Part shown: positions 10,561 through 20,904 of the stretch, piece after piece
Layout: each line of letters begins with the position of its first letter
How positions within the stretch are numbered: position 1 is the stretch's first letter
Assembly: GCA_023376005.1 (NCBI GenBank)
Contig: CM042152.1
Coordinates: forward strand, 69,518,139 to 69,582,138
Length of the DNA: 64,000 nucleotides
Reading direction: 5' to 3'
Source of the DNA: Doryteuthis pealeii
Taxonomy: Eukaryota; Mollusca; Cephalopoda; Myopsida; Loliginidae
Program-made: the position numbers and the translations under genes
Notes under the pieces: model-generated
What the model was told of the DNA's origin: nothing
Databases searched by the model: none
What the model saw: the letters and a program-made list of their open reading frames with translations, nothing else

Positions 10561-11043
10561 TAAATATATGAATTCTATTAAGTTTTAGATGTGTCAGTAC
10601 TACCATATGGCTGCACCACTTAGACTTTAACAAAACACTTGGGGCAAAGTTTGAAAGAAAAATACACAAGGATGCTGCTTTCAAAAAATTCTGGAAGCAG
10701 CACCCTACAAAACAGCAGTTGTACAGCCACTTACCTCCCATCACACAAACTATCCAAGAAAGATGAGCAAGCCATGGCAGGGCACTAAGGATGAACTCAT
10801 AAGCAATGTTCTCCTATGGACTCCAACACATGGACACACCAGTGTTAGCCGATCAGCAAAAACTTACATTTATCAGCTCCATATGTGGACAACGTATGCT
10901 GGGTAGAGGACTTACCAAGTGCGATGGTCAATAGGGATAGATGGCAAGAGAGAGTCAAAGGAATCTGTGTTGTTGGCATGCCTTGAGGATGAGGATGACA
11001 GTAGTTCTTTTTTCCATAAAGTTTTCATAAATCTTAGAAAGGT

Positions 11044-11102
<59 letters not shown>

Positions 11103-11273
11103 ATTAAAGAAATGGATACAATAGAAACCTATTCGAGTTTCACCATTAGGATCTTCAGGGTTAAATCCACTGAATTAATCGAGTTACCGATTAATTGCAG
11201 CCGATTACACGTGTGTTCATTGAATAAGATGTTACGTTAAATAAATAAATATATATATATATATATATATATT

Positions 11274-11780
11274 ATACTAAAGCTGAGTGAATCAACATTT
11301 GTCTCCTAAAGGTGTTTTTACTGTTTAGTTTAGTGACACGAAAGTTACACTAAATTATTCCTTACTTTTAGGATTGAGTTATGTTTGGAAAAAAGATCCA
11401 TTTTAATTGGTTTTAATTAGTCATGATTTGCAATTAAGTCAAAAACTGACCCATCTCTTACTTTATATTCTGCCTATCACTTACCCCTCTCAATGTATAT
11501 CTTGATTACCTCCTCGTTATATATGTTAGTTTCTCTGTGAGCATAAAAAGAGAGAGATGGGAGAATTTGAAATGTATTTGTATGTTAAATTTCATAAGCA
11601 GCAACCCATAGCTTAAATTAGGTCAAAAATTCCATTTTTTTATAAATCTTACAAAATAATTTGAATGCTTTGTCCAGTCATATATATTTTAAATTTAGTT
11701 TGCTTTGCAAACTCACTTTTCCTTAATCTCAATTATCTACCCAGATCTCAATGGATGACCCAACAGGTCATGTTTGTCTA

Positions 11781-11790
<10 letters not shown>
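11274..11790 (+). repeat. DR-1 dispersed repeat
   Basis: An unclassified repeat of about 520 bp with phrases such as AGGATTGAGTTATGTTTG, TAATTAGTCATGATTTGCA and CCTCCTCGTTATATATGTTA. Related copies lie at 44858-45290 and 61540-61830, all on the plus strand. No terminal repeats, tail or coding sequence were seen. (TA)n tracts flank it on both sides. Confidence 0.6.
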
Positions 11791-11818
<28 letters not shown>

Positions 11819-11820
<2 letters not shown>

Positions 11821-12115
11821 ATATGAATCTGACAGTATGATTGAAAATAGATAGAAAAAACAAATGATAATAGTAGTATGCTGACAGATATCTGTTTCGA
11901 CCTTTTAATAAAACAGTCTTCCTCAAGAGCAACTATATTTATGAAAGAAAGAGGGAATAGTAACCATTTGGCACAAGAGGCTCAAACAACGCTCACGTTC
12001 TGGACTGGAATGTCTTTTAAAATATGCATAAGAATGCGTATTTTGTATTAAAAATAAAATAAATTTTCTCATTGATGTTGACACTTTTAGTTTTAAAAAT
12101 AAAATCTTACAATAT
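11819..12115. mobile_element. Hammerhead-bearing cassette between (TA)n tracts
   Basis: Unclassified sequence bounded by (TA)n at 11782-11818 and 12114-12133. It contains the hammerhead motif at 11879-11931 and no other recognised feature. It resembles the cassettes at 14824-15124 and 31226-31325 in that arrangement but not in sequence. Confidence 0.45.
11879..11931 (-). ncRNA. Hammerhead ribozyme motif with GUC site
   Basis: On the minus strand: stem I TGCT/AGCA, core read as CTTGAGGA (one extra T relative to CTGANGA), stem II based on GAC..GTC with TTTT/AAAA pairing, GAAA, and a strong palindromic stem III ACAGATATCTGT followed by C17, so the cleavage triplet is the classical GTC. The core insertion probably abolishes activity. 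Confidence 0.6.
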
Positions 12116-12225
12116 ATATATATATATATATATTTCATTAATTCATTACGATTAACCCTGATGATCTATTTTTGGTGAAACTTAAGTAGGTTATCTATAC
12201 CTTTCTACTATATCATCATCATCAT

Positions 12226-12543
12226 GTCGCACAATCAGCATCGATATCCATGACAATCTCTCGCTGACCTTCTCTATCATTCATTGTCCCAGGGAGGTCC
12301 TCTGTGTAGTATCCAGTATCCTCCTAGAATTGGTCAATGTAGGTCCTTGGTAGGCCCACATTAGTATGTCCATGTATTGGCTTCCACTGGAGAACGTCGC
12401 TTATAAATTCGTCCTTGCTCCTCCAGCAGTTTCCATCATGTCTTATCAGTCTCACTCGGATGGTTTGTGAGATAGGGGGCAGGTGGCCGTACAACTGCTT
12501 CCTTGTGGGGTGCTGTTTCCACAACTTGTTCAAGACTGCTTGC
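12226..12543 (-). pseudogene. LINE-A ORF2 C-terminal fragment
   Basis: On the minus strand the frame near 12324-12533 reads ..NKLWKQHPTRKQLYGHLPP.. then ..RLIRHDGNCWRSKDEFISD.. and ends in VGLPRTYIDQ. This is the domain downstream of the reverse transcriptase in LINE-A. The 3' end lies near 12226 beside a CATCATCATC tract. It is truncated at 12543 by a (TA)n/(TG)n tract. Confidence 0.8.
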
Positions 12544-12576
<33 letters not shown>

Positions 12577-12579
12577 TGG

Positions 12580-13007
12580 CATCCTTCGATCTACTAAAGA
12601 CAATGGCATAGTGTCCACTTTTTTTTTTCCTTTTCTTTGTTTTTATATCTGCAACTGCACAAGTGGCTGAACAGACCAAATTTTGAATGGCAATCTCTGG
12701 TGCTTGCTGGAGATGCTGTTGTCTCTTTTCCTTATAGCTCTCTTTTCTGCGACGGCTTCTTTCCTCTCCTTTTCACTCCTTCTCGTTCCTTGTTTGACGA
12801 GGAGGTGCCAGGTCGAACGATCTTCTGCACAAGCCTCCCATGTGTGGGTGTCAATGTGGCATATCTTCATGTCCCTCTTGCAGACATCTTTAAAGGGCAC
12901 TTATAGTCTCCCTACTGGTCGGGTGCCCTCTATTAATTCACCATATAGCAGATCTTTGGGTATGCAGCCCTTGTGCATCCTCCTGATGTGGCCAAGCCAA
13001 CACAGTC
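12580..13007 (-). pseudogene. LINE-B ORF2 C-terminal fragment
   Basis: On the minus strand one frame reads LCWLGHIRRMHKGCIPKDLL, a stop, then DVCKRDMKICHIDTHTWEAC and AEDRSTWHLL, followed by a Lys/Arg/Glu-rich stretch (RRSEKERKEAVAEKRA). This is the recognisable C-terminal end of a second, widespread non-LTR retrotransposon ORF2 lineage. The zinc-finger-like tail is degraded. One in-frame stop separates the two halves. A second copy of the last part is at 58960-59300. Confidence 0.75.
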
Positions 13008-13238
13008 GTTGGGGTGGCCTAATGTTGGTATCGGCTATACAGCAAGGGAGTATATCCCCTTTTCACTAGCACTAGACCAAGGAGATTATTTTAGCGTCTG
13101 AGGTGGAGCGCCCCACCTACTATCAGCTCCTCACTTTACCACACAGATCCCTGTGCTACTCATACGCTGAGTTGGTGAGGGCCGGTATCGAACCAGGAAC
13201 CATGTGATTCCTAGGCGAACACTCTACTGACTATGCAT
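13008..13238 (-). mobile_element. SINE-1 copy
   Basis: A minus-strand SINE-1. The tRNA-like head lies near 13190-13238 (complement of GGTTCGATACC region) and the 3' part lies near 13008. It abuts LINE-B directly. Confidence 0.75.
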
Positions 13239-13461
13239 AATTTCATCAGCATCCCCTCATTTGTGTGTGCATCCGATAATAAACACCTTTCCCTACGCAA
13301 TTTAGATTTGATGCAGATGTTACCGTAGAGGGGGGGGACAATGCCCCTCCCCCCCTGAACCTAGAGTCCTTTATTTTACACTGCCTATTTCTAAGCAACT
13401 TGTATCAATATGTCAGATGTTGATATTTAGTGTCAAAAACTTGAGAAAATCAATTAGTTTA

Positions 13462-13672
13462 GTTAGAGGTGCTCCCCCACCCCCCCAGGCAACACATGCT
13501 ACATCACCTTAAAAGAGTTAAGGGCTAGATTTATTGCCCATTGCCTGGGGCACCCCTCAAGGGAATACCAATTTTTGCATCTGCCCTGTGGAAGGCTTAC
13601 TTTCTATGGGTTACCCACACCTTGGACCAAACTAGTGTCACATTTTGGCTTCATGCATTATCAAAGGAATTA
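13462..13672 (+). repeat. DR-4 repeat, first copy
   Basis: Sequence from GGTGCTCCCCCAC through TTTATTGCCCATTGCCTGGG and CCACACCTTGGACCAAACTA is repeated at 14421-14622. Both copies are followed by the same mariner-like end, so the whole block is a local direct duplication. A diverged palindromic relative is at 44150-44712. Confidence 0.65.
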
Positions 13673-13832
13673 TACGAGGATGAGTAAAAAAAGTAATGCC
13701 ATTTTGTTTAGGACAGATATAATTAGCAACACAGGAACATGCAAAATGAAGCTGGTCCTCTGTGGATCACATCCCTACTTCACCGTTTCTCTCAATAGTA
13801 AAGTTCCACCTTCAAATGAGAGCATGTATCCC
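13673..13832 (-). mobile_element. Mariner-like 3' end with transposase tail
   Basis: It begins with the terminal repeat TACGAGGATGAGTAAAAAAAG and carries the complement of a mariner-type transposase C-terminus (GIHALI.RWN..IERNG region) followed by a TA tract. The remainder of the transposon is missing. Confidence 0.7.
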
Positions 13833-13861
13833 AGTATATATATATATATATATATAGCTAT

Positions 13862-13915
13862 AGAAATATGAGGAAGTGTTGAAAAGTAATGCCATTTTGT
13901 TTAGGTCAGGTAATA
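13862..13915. mobile_element. Mariner-like terminal repeat fragment
   Basis: The stretch ATATGAGGAAGTGTTGAAAAG with GCCATTTTGTTTAGGTCAGG is a terminal repeat of the same mariner family. It is cut by LTR-A at 13919. Confidence 0.6.
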
Positions 13916-13918
13916 TAT

Positions 13919-14420
13919 TGTATAGCGGGTCTTGTCAACGTGCCTCCAAATTCACAACACTAAAAAGGTGTTCGGCACGTTGCAGTGATCTTGTCGATAA
14001 AAAAGTACAATGCGAGAAATATATTGTCACAAGCTGCTTAGCTTTTATTTCCAGGGCTTGTCTGGTGGGCTGTGTCGGAGAGGAGGGAAGGCAGAGAGAA
14101 AGAGAGAGAGGACACTGTTGAATTACTGTGATCCCACACTAGGACCAGAGGTCCGGTCCGTACCCTACGTCCAAAAGCAAAAAGAGATCGGTATTTTTCT
14201 TCGTCGTTCCATGTCACCACGTGACTTCCGGTTCTAGTCAACACCCAAAACTTCCGGTTAGCATTCAATTCTCCATTCGGGGGGTCACGCCCCGGTCAAA
14301 TTCACGACAGGCATTTTTATGTTCATACTTTTTTTTAAACCTTTACTATCACTTATTTCTTCTTCCTCTCTTTTCTAATAGTAGTTCTCGCAACACTCAG
14401 GATATCCCCATCTTGCTACA
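13919..14420 (-). mobile_element. LTR-A, solo LTR
   Basis: In sense (minus) orientation it starts TGTAGCAAGATGGGG and ends GCTATACA, keeping TG..CA ends. An AATAAAAGCTAAGCAGCTTG segment provides a polyadenylation signal followed by a likely R/U5 region of about 190 bp. A second copy lies at 51319-51828 in opposite orientation. CCGGAAGT motifs resembling ETS-factor sites sit in the middle. No internal retroelement sequence adjoins it and no clean target duplication is left. Confidence 0.6.
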
Positions 14421-14622
14421 GGTGCCCCCCCCTGGTAACACCCGCTACATCACCTAAAAGAGTTAAGGGCTAGATTTATTGCCCATTGCCTGGGGCACCC
14501 CTCAAGTGAATACCAATTTTTGCATCTGCCCTGTGGAAGGCTTACTTTCTATGGGTTACCCACACCTTGGACCAAACTAGTGTCACATTTTGGCTTCATG
14601 CAGTATCAAAGGAATTATACGA
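14421..14622 (+). repeat. DR-4 repeat, second copy
   Basis: A close direct duplicate of 13462-13672, again leading into a mariner-like terminal repeat. The LTR-A copy separates the two duplicated blocks. Confidence 0.65.
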
Positions 14623-14787
14623 GGGTGAGTCAAAAAGTAATGCCATTTTGTTTAGGACAGATATAATTAGCAACACAGCAACATGTATCATACCACAAAA
14701 TGAAGCTGGTCCTCTGTTAATCACATCCCTACTTCACCGTTTCTCTCAATAGCAAAGTTCCACCTTCGAATGGGAGCATGTATCCCA

Positions 14788-14790
<3 letters not shown>
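14623..14790 (-). mobile_element. Mariner-like 3' end with transposase tail
   Basis: The terminal repeat ACGAGGGTGAGTCAAAAAG is followed by the antisense of a transposase C-terminus. The minus-strand frame reads TGIHAPIRRWNFAIERNG, the conserved tail of mariner transposases. A (TA)n tract truncates it. Confidence 0.75.
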
Positions 14791-14823
<33 letters not shown>

Positions 14824-14826
<3 letters not shown>

Positions 14827-15123
14827 GAACCCTCCCTCACATATATAAGAGCATTAAAAAAATAACCCACCTCATAGAGGTTCTTCACGAAACAAATGGA
14901 CATGCTACTACTAACACACTCGTCTACCCGGATTTTAATAGCATGTCAAACCCTCAAAAATACTTCAATCTTTATAGTTCTTCTATAATGCTCCCTTTCA
15001 AAAAATCTATAAACAATTTCTTCAAATAAGAAATTTTCTCCTGACGATGACCTAAGGTCGAAACTAGTTGAGAATAAACAACATATAAGAAATATTCCTG
15101 CTTGTCTTATTATGTTTTGTTCA

Positions 15124-15124
<1 letters not shown>
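14824..15124 (+). mobile_element. Cassette with hammerhead between (TA)n tracts
   Basis: About 300 bp bounded on both sides by (TA)n (14789-14823 and 15125-15164). Its only recognised feature is a complete hammerhead at 15036-15074. It may be a Penelope-like or retrozyme-like unit, but no reverse transcriptase or GIY-YIG motif was found in it. Confidence 0.5.
15036..15074 (+). ncRNA. Hammerhead ribozyme motif, best example
   Basis: Stem I TTCTC (15036-15040) pairs perfectly with GAGAA (15070-15074). Core CTGACGA is at 15041-15047, then stem II GACC-TAA-GGTC with one bulged T, and GAAA at 15060-15063. Stem III ACTAGT is self-complementary, so a dimer may be needed. Base 17 is T (triplet GTT), with the predicted cut after 15069. 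Confidence 0.8.
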
Positions 15125-15165
<41 letters not shown>

Positions 15166-15169
15166 CTAT

Positions 15170-15627
15170 GGAAATATGAGGATGAGTTGAAAAGTAATGC
15201 TATTTTGTTTAGGTCAGGTAAAATTTCCAACACAGAAACATGTATCATACATCAAAATGTAACTGGTCCTCTGTGGATCACATTCCTACTTACTGCAGAT
15301 TTCACTTCCTCGTCATTGGAATAATGTTTGCCTCTCAAACCCTCTTTCATGAGGCCGATGAGATGATAGTCTGAAGGCACTAAATCTAGTGAGTATGAAA
15401 AGTTAAAGTGGCTCAAAGAACAGTCAATAGAATTTTATGGGACAGGGATACATACTCTCATTTGAAGGTGGGACATTGCTATTGAGAGAAACGGTGACTA
15501 TGTGGAGGAGTAGGGATGTGATCCACAGAAGACCAGCTTGATTTTGATGTGAGATACATATTCTTGTGTTGGTAGTTATACCTGTCCTAAACAAAATGGC
15601 ATTACTTTTTGACTCACCCTCGTATAA
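15170..15627 (+). mobile_element. Rearranged mariner-like element
   Basis: It is bounded by related terminal repeats (TGAGGATGAGTTGAAAAG at left, and the complement of ACGAGGGTGAGTCAAAAAG at right). Inside, 15293-15395 is antisense transposase: its reverse complement reads SLDLVPSDYHLIGLMKEGLR, spanning the third catalytic Asp. From 15400 on the sense strand reads WLKEQSIEFY..GIHTLI and IERNGDYVEE. The head-to-head fusion destroys the gene. Confidence 0.75.
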
Positions 15628-15931
15628 AATCTAAAAGAGTTATCATTCCAATAACCTTTTTGGTTCTCCTCTAAACTATCAAGTACTTTGAATTATAAAG
15701 TATGCATAATGATAACTTTGATATTTTTATAAATTCTTTTTAAGATAATATTAAGAAAATTATTAGAAAGAGTAAAAGGAAAAAACTTCAAAACAATTTA
15801 TAATAATATAATAATAATAATATCTTTTCAGCTAGTATATTAGGTCTGAGAGCTGTCAGCTGTTCCTTATAAACATTCATCTTAATTCCACAGAATATTT
15901 ATACTCTTTCCACAGATTATCTAACATTGCC

Positions 15932-16163
15932 TTAACTTTTAACATCCTATACCGCCTCATTCCACCCGACCGGAAGTCACATCCATTTTCCTAATCTACC
16001 CCAAATGATAGCCTTTGTTTAAATGTAATATTAATAATATTTAGTAGTCTTTGATTTATGGGAAATAACAGGTAACTTTAAATGAAAAGCCATTTTTTAA
16101 ATAAATCCTTATAGGAATGGGGCTCTGGACTTAGAAAATTCTCAACAGGATGTTAAGAGTTAA
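15932..16163. mobile_element. MITE with TTAA ends (piggyBac-like?)
   Basis: Ends TTAAC(T)TTTAACATCCT and the complement AGGATGTTAAGAGTTAA form short inverted repeats flanked by or including TTAA. The same 235-bp unit lies in opposite orientation at 62350-62586, also ending exactly at TTAA. TTAA duplication is typical of piggyBac elements. No coding sequence is present. Confidence 0.65.
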
Positions 16164-16513
16164 AGGAGTTTAGAGATGGGGCATTCACTATTGATTCCAT
16201 GTATTCACCACTCTGTTACTAAAATAATTTTGTCTTGCATTTGCTTTACAAATTTTTTAAGAGTTTTAATCTATGACCCCTGGTATTGATATTTTGAGCA
16301 ATGTTTAGTAGATCAAAGTTTGTTGAATAAAATCCATGTGTATATTTGTAGACTTCAATCATAACCCCTCTTGTACGTCGATAAACCAAACTTGGTAATT
16401 CAATGTTCCTAAGTCTTTCTTCATACAAAAAGTTTTTTAAATCATTTGTCACTCAAAGTTGAAACTAGAAAAAGCCATTTTGATTTGTCACTCAAAATTG
16501 AACCTAGAAATAA

Positions 16514-16550
<37 letters not shown>

Positions 16551-16569
16551 AATGAGCTGTATTGTTAAG

Positions 16570-16851
16570 CTTTGTTTAAAGACTTATCCTGTAACCTGGT
16601 TTGGTCATTGGGGTGCTACCAATGTAGCCTGATGGAGCCCATCCTTCTCCAGGTCTACAAATGGTTTGAATTCCTAGATCAGTTGCCATACCAAGGCCCT
16701 AATATTTATCCATACCTGAAGCGAGTATAGTTGGATTCATATCTTTCCCAGGATATTAGTGGTATGTGAAATGCAAACAGACTTGTTCAGGATTTGAACT
16801 TGCGTAGCTGAATACACTTTCTACGATAATAACCCTTATGCCACAAGTACC
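16570..16851 (-). mobile_element. SINE-2, diverged copy
   Basis: The minus-strand tRNA-like head lies near 16820-16851. The body phrase TGGATTCATATCTTTCCCAGG is on the plus strand. It is older and more substituted than the copy at 4540. Confidence 0.6.
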
Positions 16852-17052
16852 TCCAATCTCTGTAGAAATCTGTATTAAAAAATTGGACCAGAAATTCTTA
16901 AGGTTTTGGTTTTATAGACAAAATTAAAAACTATGCAAGTATGTAATCACCAGCAAAAAACGTTTTCTTTTGTCTGACATTTCTGTTGCATAAATAGAAA
17001 CATAATAAAAAGGAGAGAGAGAGAAATGAAAACATCTTTTTAAGAACTTGTG

Positions 17053-17753
17053 TTTGGCATATTCTCTCTCTCCCCCCTCTCTCTCTCTCTCTCCCCTCTC
17101 TCCCCTCTCTCTCTCTTTCCCTCTCTCCCCCTTCTCTCTCTGTCATTATTTTCAGTTGAATCTATTTATCATATCATACCTACCACCTTTTATTTTTTCC
17201 CCTCCTTTCTCCCTCTGTCTCTCATTATTCTCAATCAGTTCTATTTGTCATGTCATACCTACTGCTTTTTTTTCTTTCTCTTTCTATCTCTTTCTCTCAT
17301 TCTGTCAGTTCTATTTATCCTGTCATCTTACCCCCTCTATATTTTCCTTCTCTCTCTCTCTCTCTCATTATTCTCATTCAAATTTTTTTATCCTGTCATC
17401 TTACCCCTCTATATTTTTCCTTCTCTCTCTCTCTCTCTCATTATTCTCATTCAAATTGTTTTATCCTGTCATCTTACCCCTCTATATTTTTCCTTCTCTC
17501 TCTCATTATTCTCATTCAAATTGTTTTATCCTGTCATCTTACCCCCTCTATATTTTTCCTTCTCTCTCTCTCTCTCTCTCTCTCATTATTCTCATTCAAA
17601 TTGTTTTATCCTGTCATCTTACCCCCTCTATATTTTTCCTTCTCTCTTTCTCTCTCTTTCTCCCTCTCTCTTTGTCATTATTTTCACTTGAATCTATTTA
17701 CTATATCATACTTACTCCATTTATTTTTTCCTTTTCTCTCTTTTCTCTCTCCA

Positions 17754-17795
<42 letters not shown>

Positions 17796-17890
17796 TCTCA
17801 ATTTGTCAGTCATTATTCTCACTTGAACCTATTTATTATGTCATATCTACCACCTTTATTTCTTTTTTCCTTCTTTCCCCGTTTCGCAAA
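17053..17890. repeat. Pyrimidine-rich minisatellite
   Basis: CT-rich runs alternate with a unit containing TTATCCTGTCATCTTACCCC and TTCTCATTCAAATTG. Five close copies spaced 65-80 bp lie between about 17315 and 17640, and diverged units (GTCATACCTAC-type) flank them at 17165, 17247, 17700 and 17835. The long open frames here (up to 281 codons of Ser, Leu, Phe) are artefacts of the CT repeats. The purine/pyrimidine strand bias could support triplex DNA. Confidence 0.9.
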
Positions 17891-18360
17891 TAGCTTCTTC
17901 TATTTCTAGTTGCTAATTACTTTATTGATAACAATTTTTGTTTGTTTTTTTTTTTTTTTTTTTTTGTTTTTTGTATTGCTTATCTTTTATTTTCTTATCA
18001 AATGTATAGAAATCCTAACACAAAGAGAAAGAAAAAACAAAGAACAAAAAAAAAAACCCATACCCTCTAAGCATTTCAAACAGTCTCTCTTTCCAGTGTT
18101 ATATTACACAAGAAATCATTAAAAACACAACAGAAAGAAATAAGTGTTTTACTATAAAATAAACCAAATACCTCACGAGAATAATGGTTAGTAAAATAGG
18201 TTATTGGACCATTACTAGTGAGTTATATTCACATGTGGTACTCCTTCTTTGTACTCTTTCAGTGCACAAGCTGACTTCAAATTGTCCCAACCCTATTGCC
18301 CTTATGTCAACCCCCCAATTTTTATCATATATGTGCCAGGAGCTGGTGACTGAGGATCTG

Positions 18361-19238
18361 GGTATGGTTTGGTTTAGTTTGTTTTGTTTTATGGCATATC
18401 AACCTCAGTGGGTAATTTAATGCTGATAAAGTTTTGAAATAAATTAATTCTAAATGGATACACAATTTTTTTTTTTTATAAACACATTTTTCTATTTAAC
18501 CCATAGATGGAACCCTAACAGGTACTACCACTCTGGGTCAGAGTGGACCTGGGAGCAATGACAGTGAAGGTGTCCTTCACCTTCTCCAAACCTCCAGAAC
18601 TGGAACCTCACCAAGAGATAGTTTAATGTCATTCCCAGGACATAAAGACCCTCAGCCACCGCCTTCTAGTACCCATATGATAGAAAAGATTAGGGCTTGT
18701 CATAAGGACAATAGGATTGGGGCAATCATATAGGTGATAGGGCTTGGCATGATCGCCCATCTAGCCTAAGTAAGGGTCTAAGTGGAGTGTTTCATGTCAT
18801 GGACTGCTCATCCAACAGGATTCCATCCTTAAGCATCACAGGTCGCCACCCACGGCCAACAGGTGGCCCCATTTGTGGGGGGGGTCTTACCCTTCTGCTG
18901 AGGTGCAGTCAGAGTATTCTAAAGCCCCAGTTGACAGGGCTTCTTGGGTATGACTTTAAACTGCATCTATTAGTGAAGTTTCAGTTCTGGAGCTCTGGAG
19001 ATTGGGGAGTACCCATTCATCACCAATACTCCCAGTTCCACCCTGACCCAGAGTGGTAGGACCTGTTAGGGTCCCATCTATGGGTTAAATAGAAAAAAAT
19101 GTGTTTTAAAAAAAATGAGTTTAAAAAAAAAAAAAAATTTTCAATACCCATCAAGAATGAATAAATCCAAATGTCTTTGGCATAAAATAACCCAACAAGG
19201 GTTTACATGCCATAAAATCCAAACAACCAACCTTCTTT
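18361..19238. mobile_element. Two RTP copies, head to head
   Basis: 18361-18945 is RTP in minus orientation (starting with the complement of its CCATAAAAC tail), and 18945-19238 is RTP in plus orientation ending CATGCCATAAAATCC and CCAACC. The two meet in the region of the family that reads CTAAAGCCCCAGTTGACAGG. Confidence 0.7.
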
Positions 19239-19309
19239 GTACTCTTCCAGTGCACAAGTTGACTTCAAACTCCAATTTCAGTTTCTGTCTATTCAAATAT
19301 CCTCTTCAC

Positions 19310-19332
19310 TTACACACACACACACACACACA
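19310..19332. repeat. (CA)n microsatellite
   Basis: A pure CA run followed by a SINE-2-like tail (TTTACCAAGCCCTCC) near 19360-19435. Confidence 0.85.
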
Positions 19333-19529
19333 TATTTATATTGATATTGATAATACATATTTACCAAGCCCTCCACTCAAGTAAAATGTAACATAAGGTA
19401 AATTTCTTAAGTGGAGTTTTATTTCCAGCCCTGCCTATTCAATTCTGCTGCAGGGGAGTTACAAACCCTAAGATACATCCGGTCTCCTAGGGTGCCAGTT
19501 TGCATCTGACTAACTAAACCAAAATTTAT

Positions 19530-19710
19530 TTTCATGGCGCCCAATCGCACGCCTTCAAGGGGTCAACTTTATTAACCATCACAACTATCGGTAACTTTCC
19601 ATTGACCCCGTTATTTTAAGTCTATGGATCCTATTAAAAATTCTAACTACAGGTACATTCATAATTTATGGCTGCTCATAAATCATGTAACAATTCGACT
19701 GTTAGAAACT
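19530..19710 (+). repeat. Low-copy repeat shared with 62180-62310
   Basis: Phrases such as GGTAACTTTCCATT and ATTCTAACTACAGGTACATT have diverged counterparts near 62205-62310. The family is unclassified. Confidence 0.35.
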
Positions 19711-19939
19711 TGGTTTTATTCGAAAGAAAACATTTATTTGAATTTTGATGGCAAAACTTATTTTTTTGTGTTTATTATTAAAAAAAAAAATAGAAAGATC
19801 TGTTTACATGTTTTTATGAAAGAGCATAGCAAAAATTAATTAAATTTTTTTATTTATTTTGCTAGTATATGTAATGTGCTTCTTTGACCTGTCCCTTATC
19901 AGAGAGATATTTATCTTTCCTATTTCTTAATGTCTGTAA

Positions 19940-20512
19940 GTATCTTGACTGCACCTCTGCAGAGGGGTAAAAAAAAAAAAACAACCCCAATTGGCCCATC
20001 TGTTGGCTGTGAGTGGAATCTTGGTGACTGAACAGTCCATGACATGCAACACCCTAATTTGACCCTTATTTAGGCTAGATGGGCAGTCGGAGAGGCCCCC
20101 TCCGATCAACCAGCTGATCACGTCAAGCCCTAGCACTTATATAATTGTACTGACACTATTGCTCTTATAGTAACCCCCAACCCTTTTTCTGATGTATGTG
20201 CTAGAAGTAGGTAGCTGAGGGTCTTAGTGTGATGCTAAACTGCATCTAGTGGTGCAGTTCCAATTCTGGAGCTCTGGGGAGTGTGAAGTACCCCTTCATT
20301 GCCATTACTTCCTCGTTCACTCAGATGTGGAGTGACAGTACCTGTTAGGGTTTCCCTCTATGCGTTAAATAGAAAAAAATGAATTAAAAAGTGTTTTAAA
20401 AAAATAAGAAAAAAAATCCAATACCCATCAAGAATGAATAAAACAATATTTTCGGCATAAAATAACCCAACAAGGTTTGACATGCCATAAAATTCAACCA
20501 ATCAAATCATAA
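19940..20512 (+). mobile_element. RTP copy
   Basis: A long RTP copy running from CCTCTGCAGAGGGGTAAA through TGGGCAGTCGGAGAGGCCCC and the CCTGTTAGGGT region to CATGCCATAAAATTCAACC. The 5' part shows what RTP looks like upstream of the 3' third that most copies keep. Confidence 0.7.
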
Positions 20513-20547
20513 AAGTGACAATAACAGGATAGAGTAAAACTAATCAC

Positions 20548-20890
20548 CATCATCATGTTGTGCTATTAGCATGGATATTCATGACAATCTCTCACCAACT
20601 TTTTCTATCACTCATTACCCCTGGGAGGTCCTCTGCGCAGCATCCAGTATCTTGGTCAATGTAGGTCATTGCTGGGCAGCCCACACTAGCATGTCCATGA
20701 GTTGGCTTCCACGGGAAAATGTCGCTTATGAGTTCATCCAGCTGCTTCTTTGTGGGGTGCTGCTTCCATGACTTGTTCAAGACCGCACACAGCATTCTTG
20801 TGCAGCTCCCGTCTAACTTAGTCTCAAGGCGCCTCATTAGAGTCCAAGTGGTGCAGCCATACAGCAGCACTGATACAACCACAGCTTGAA
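20548..20890 (-). pseudogene. LINE-A ORF2 C-terminal fragment
   Basis: The minus-strand frame has VVVSVLLYGCTTWTLMRRLE followed by TKLDGSCTRMLCAVLNKSWK, then an internal deletion and ISDIFPWKPTHGHASVGCPA. The region encoding the GHCWRS segment is missing. The 3' end has CATCATCATG flanking. Confidence 0.85.
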
Positions 20891-20904
20891 AATTAATCAT
20901 CATC

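Larger units (their letters stand above)
9385..11005 (+). pseudogene. LINE-A reverse transcriptase fragment with nested insertions
   Basis: This is the longest LINE-A copy. Around 9400-9520 the plus strand reads ..NYEDDLVLLANTPAQ.., which aligns with the Y-x-DD catalytic box of non-LTR reverse transcriptases (here YEDD where YADD is usual). It continues through a frameshift to NGKPLKLEEVF, then YLGSNISSTE after a SINE-2 insertion. After a MITE insertion it resumes with LPYGCTTW and the tail region (10590-11005). Several frameshifts and stops make it dead. The active family would supply reverse transcriptase for its own RNA and perhaps for SINEs. The clade was not assigned. Confidence 0.75.

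Noticed and set aside
12637..13069. Plus-strand frames of 89 and 128 codons
   Set aside because: They are shadows of the minus-strand LINE-B C-terminus, which has the recognisable motifs.
17048..17909. Overlapping open frames of 281, 219 and 213 codons
   Set aside because: They are translations of CT-rich repeats in several frames at once, rich in Ser, Leu and Phe, with no domain. Not a gene.
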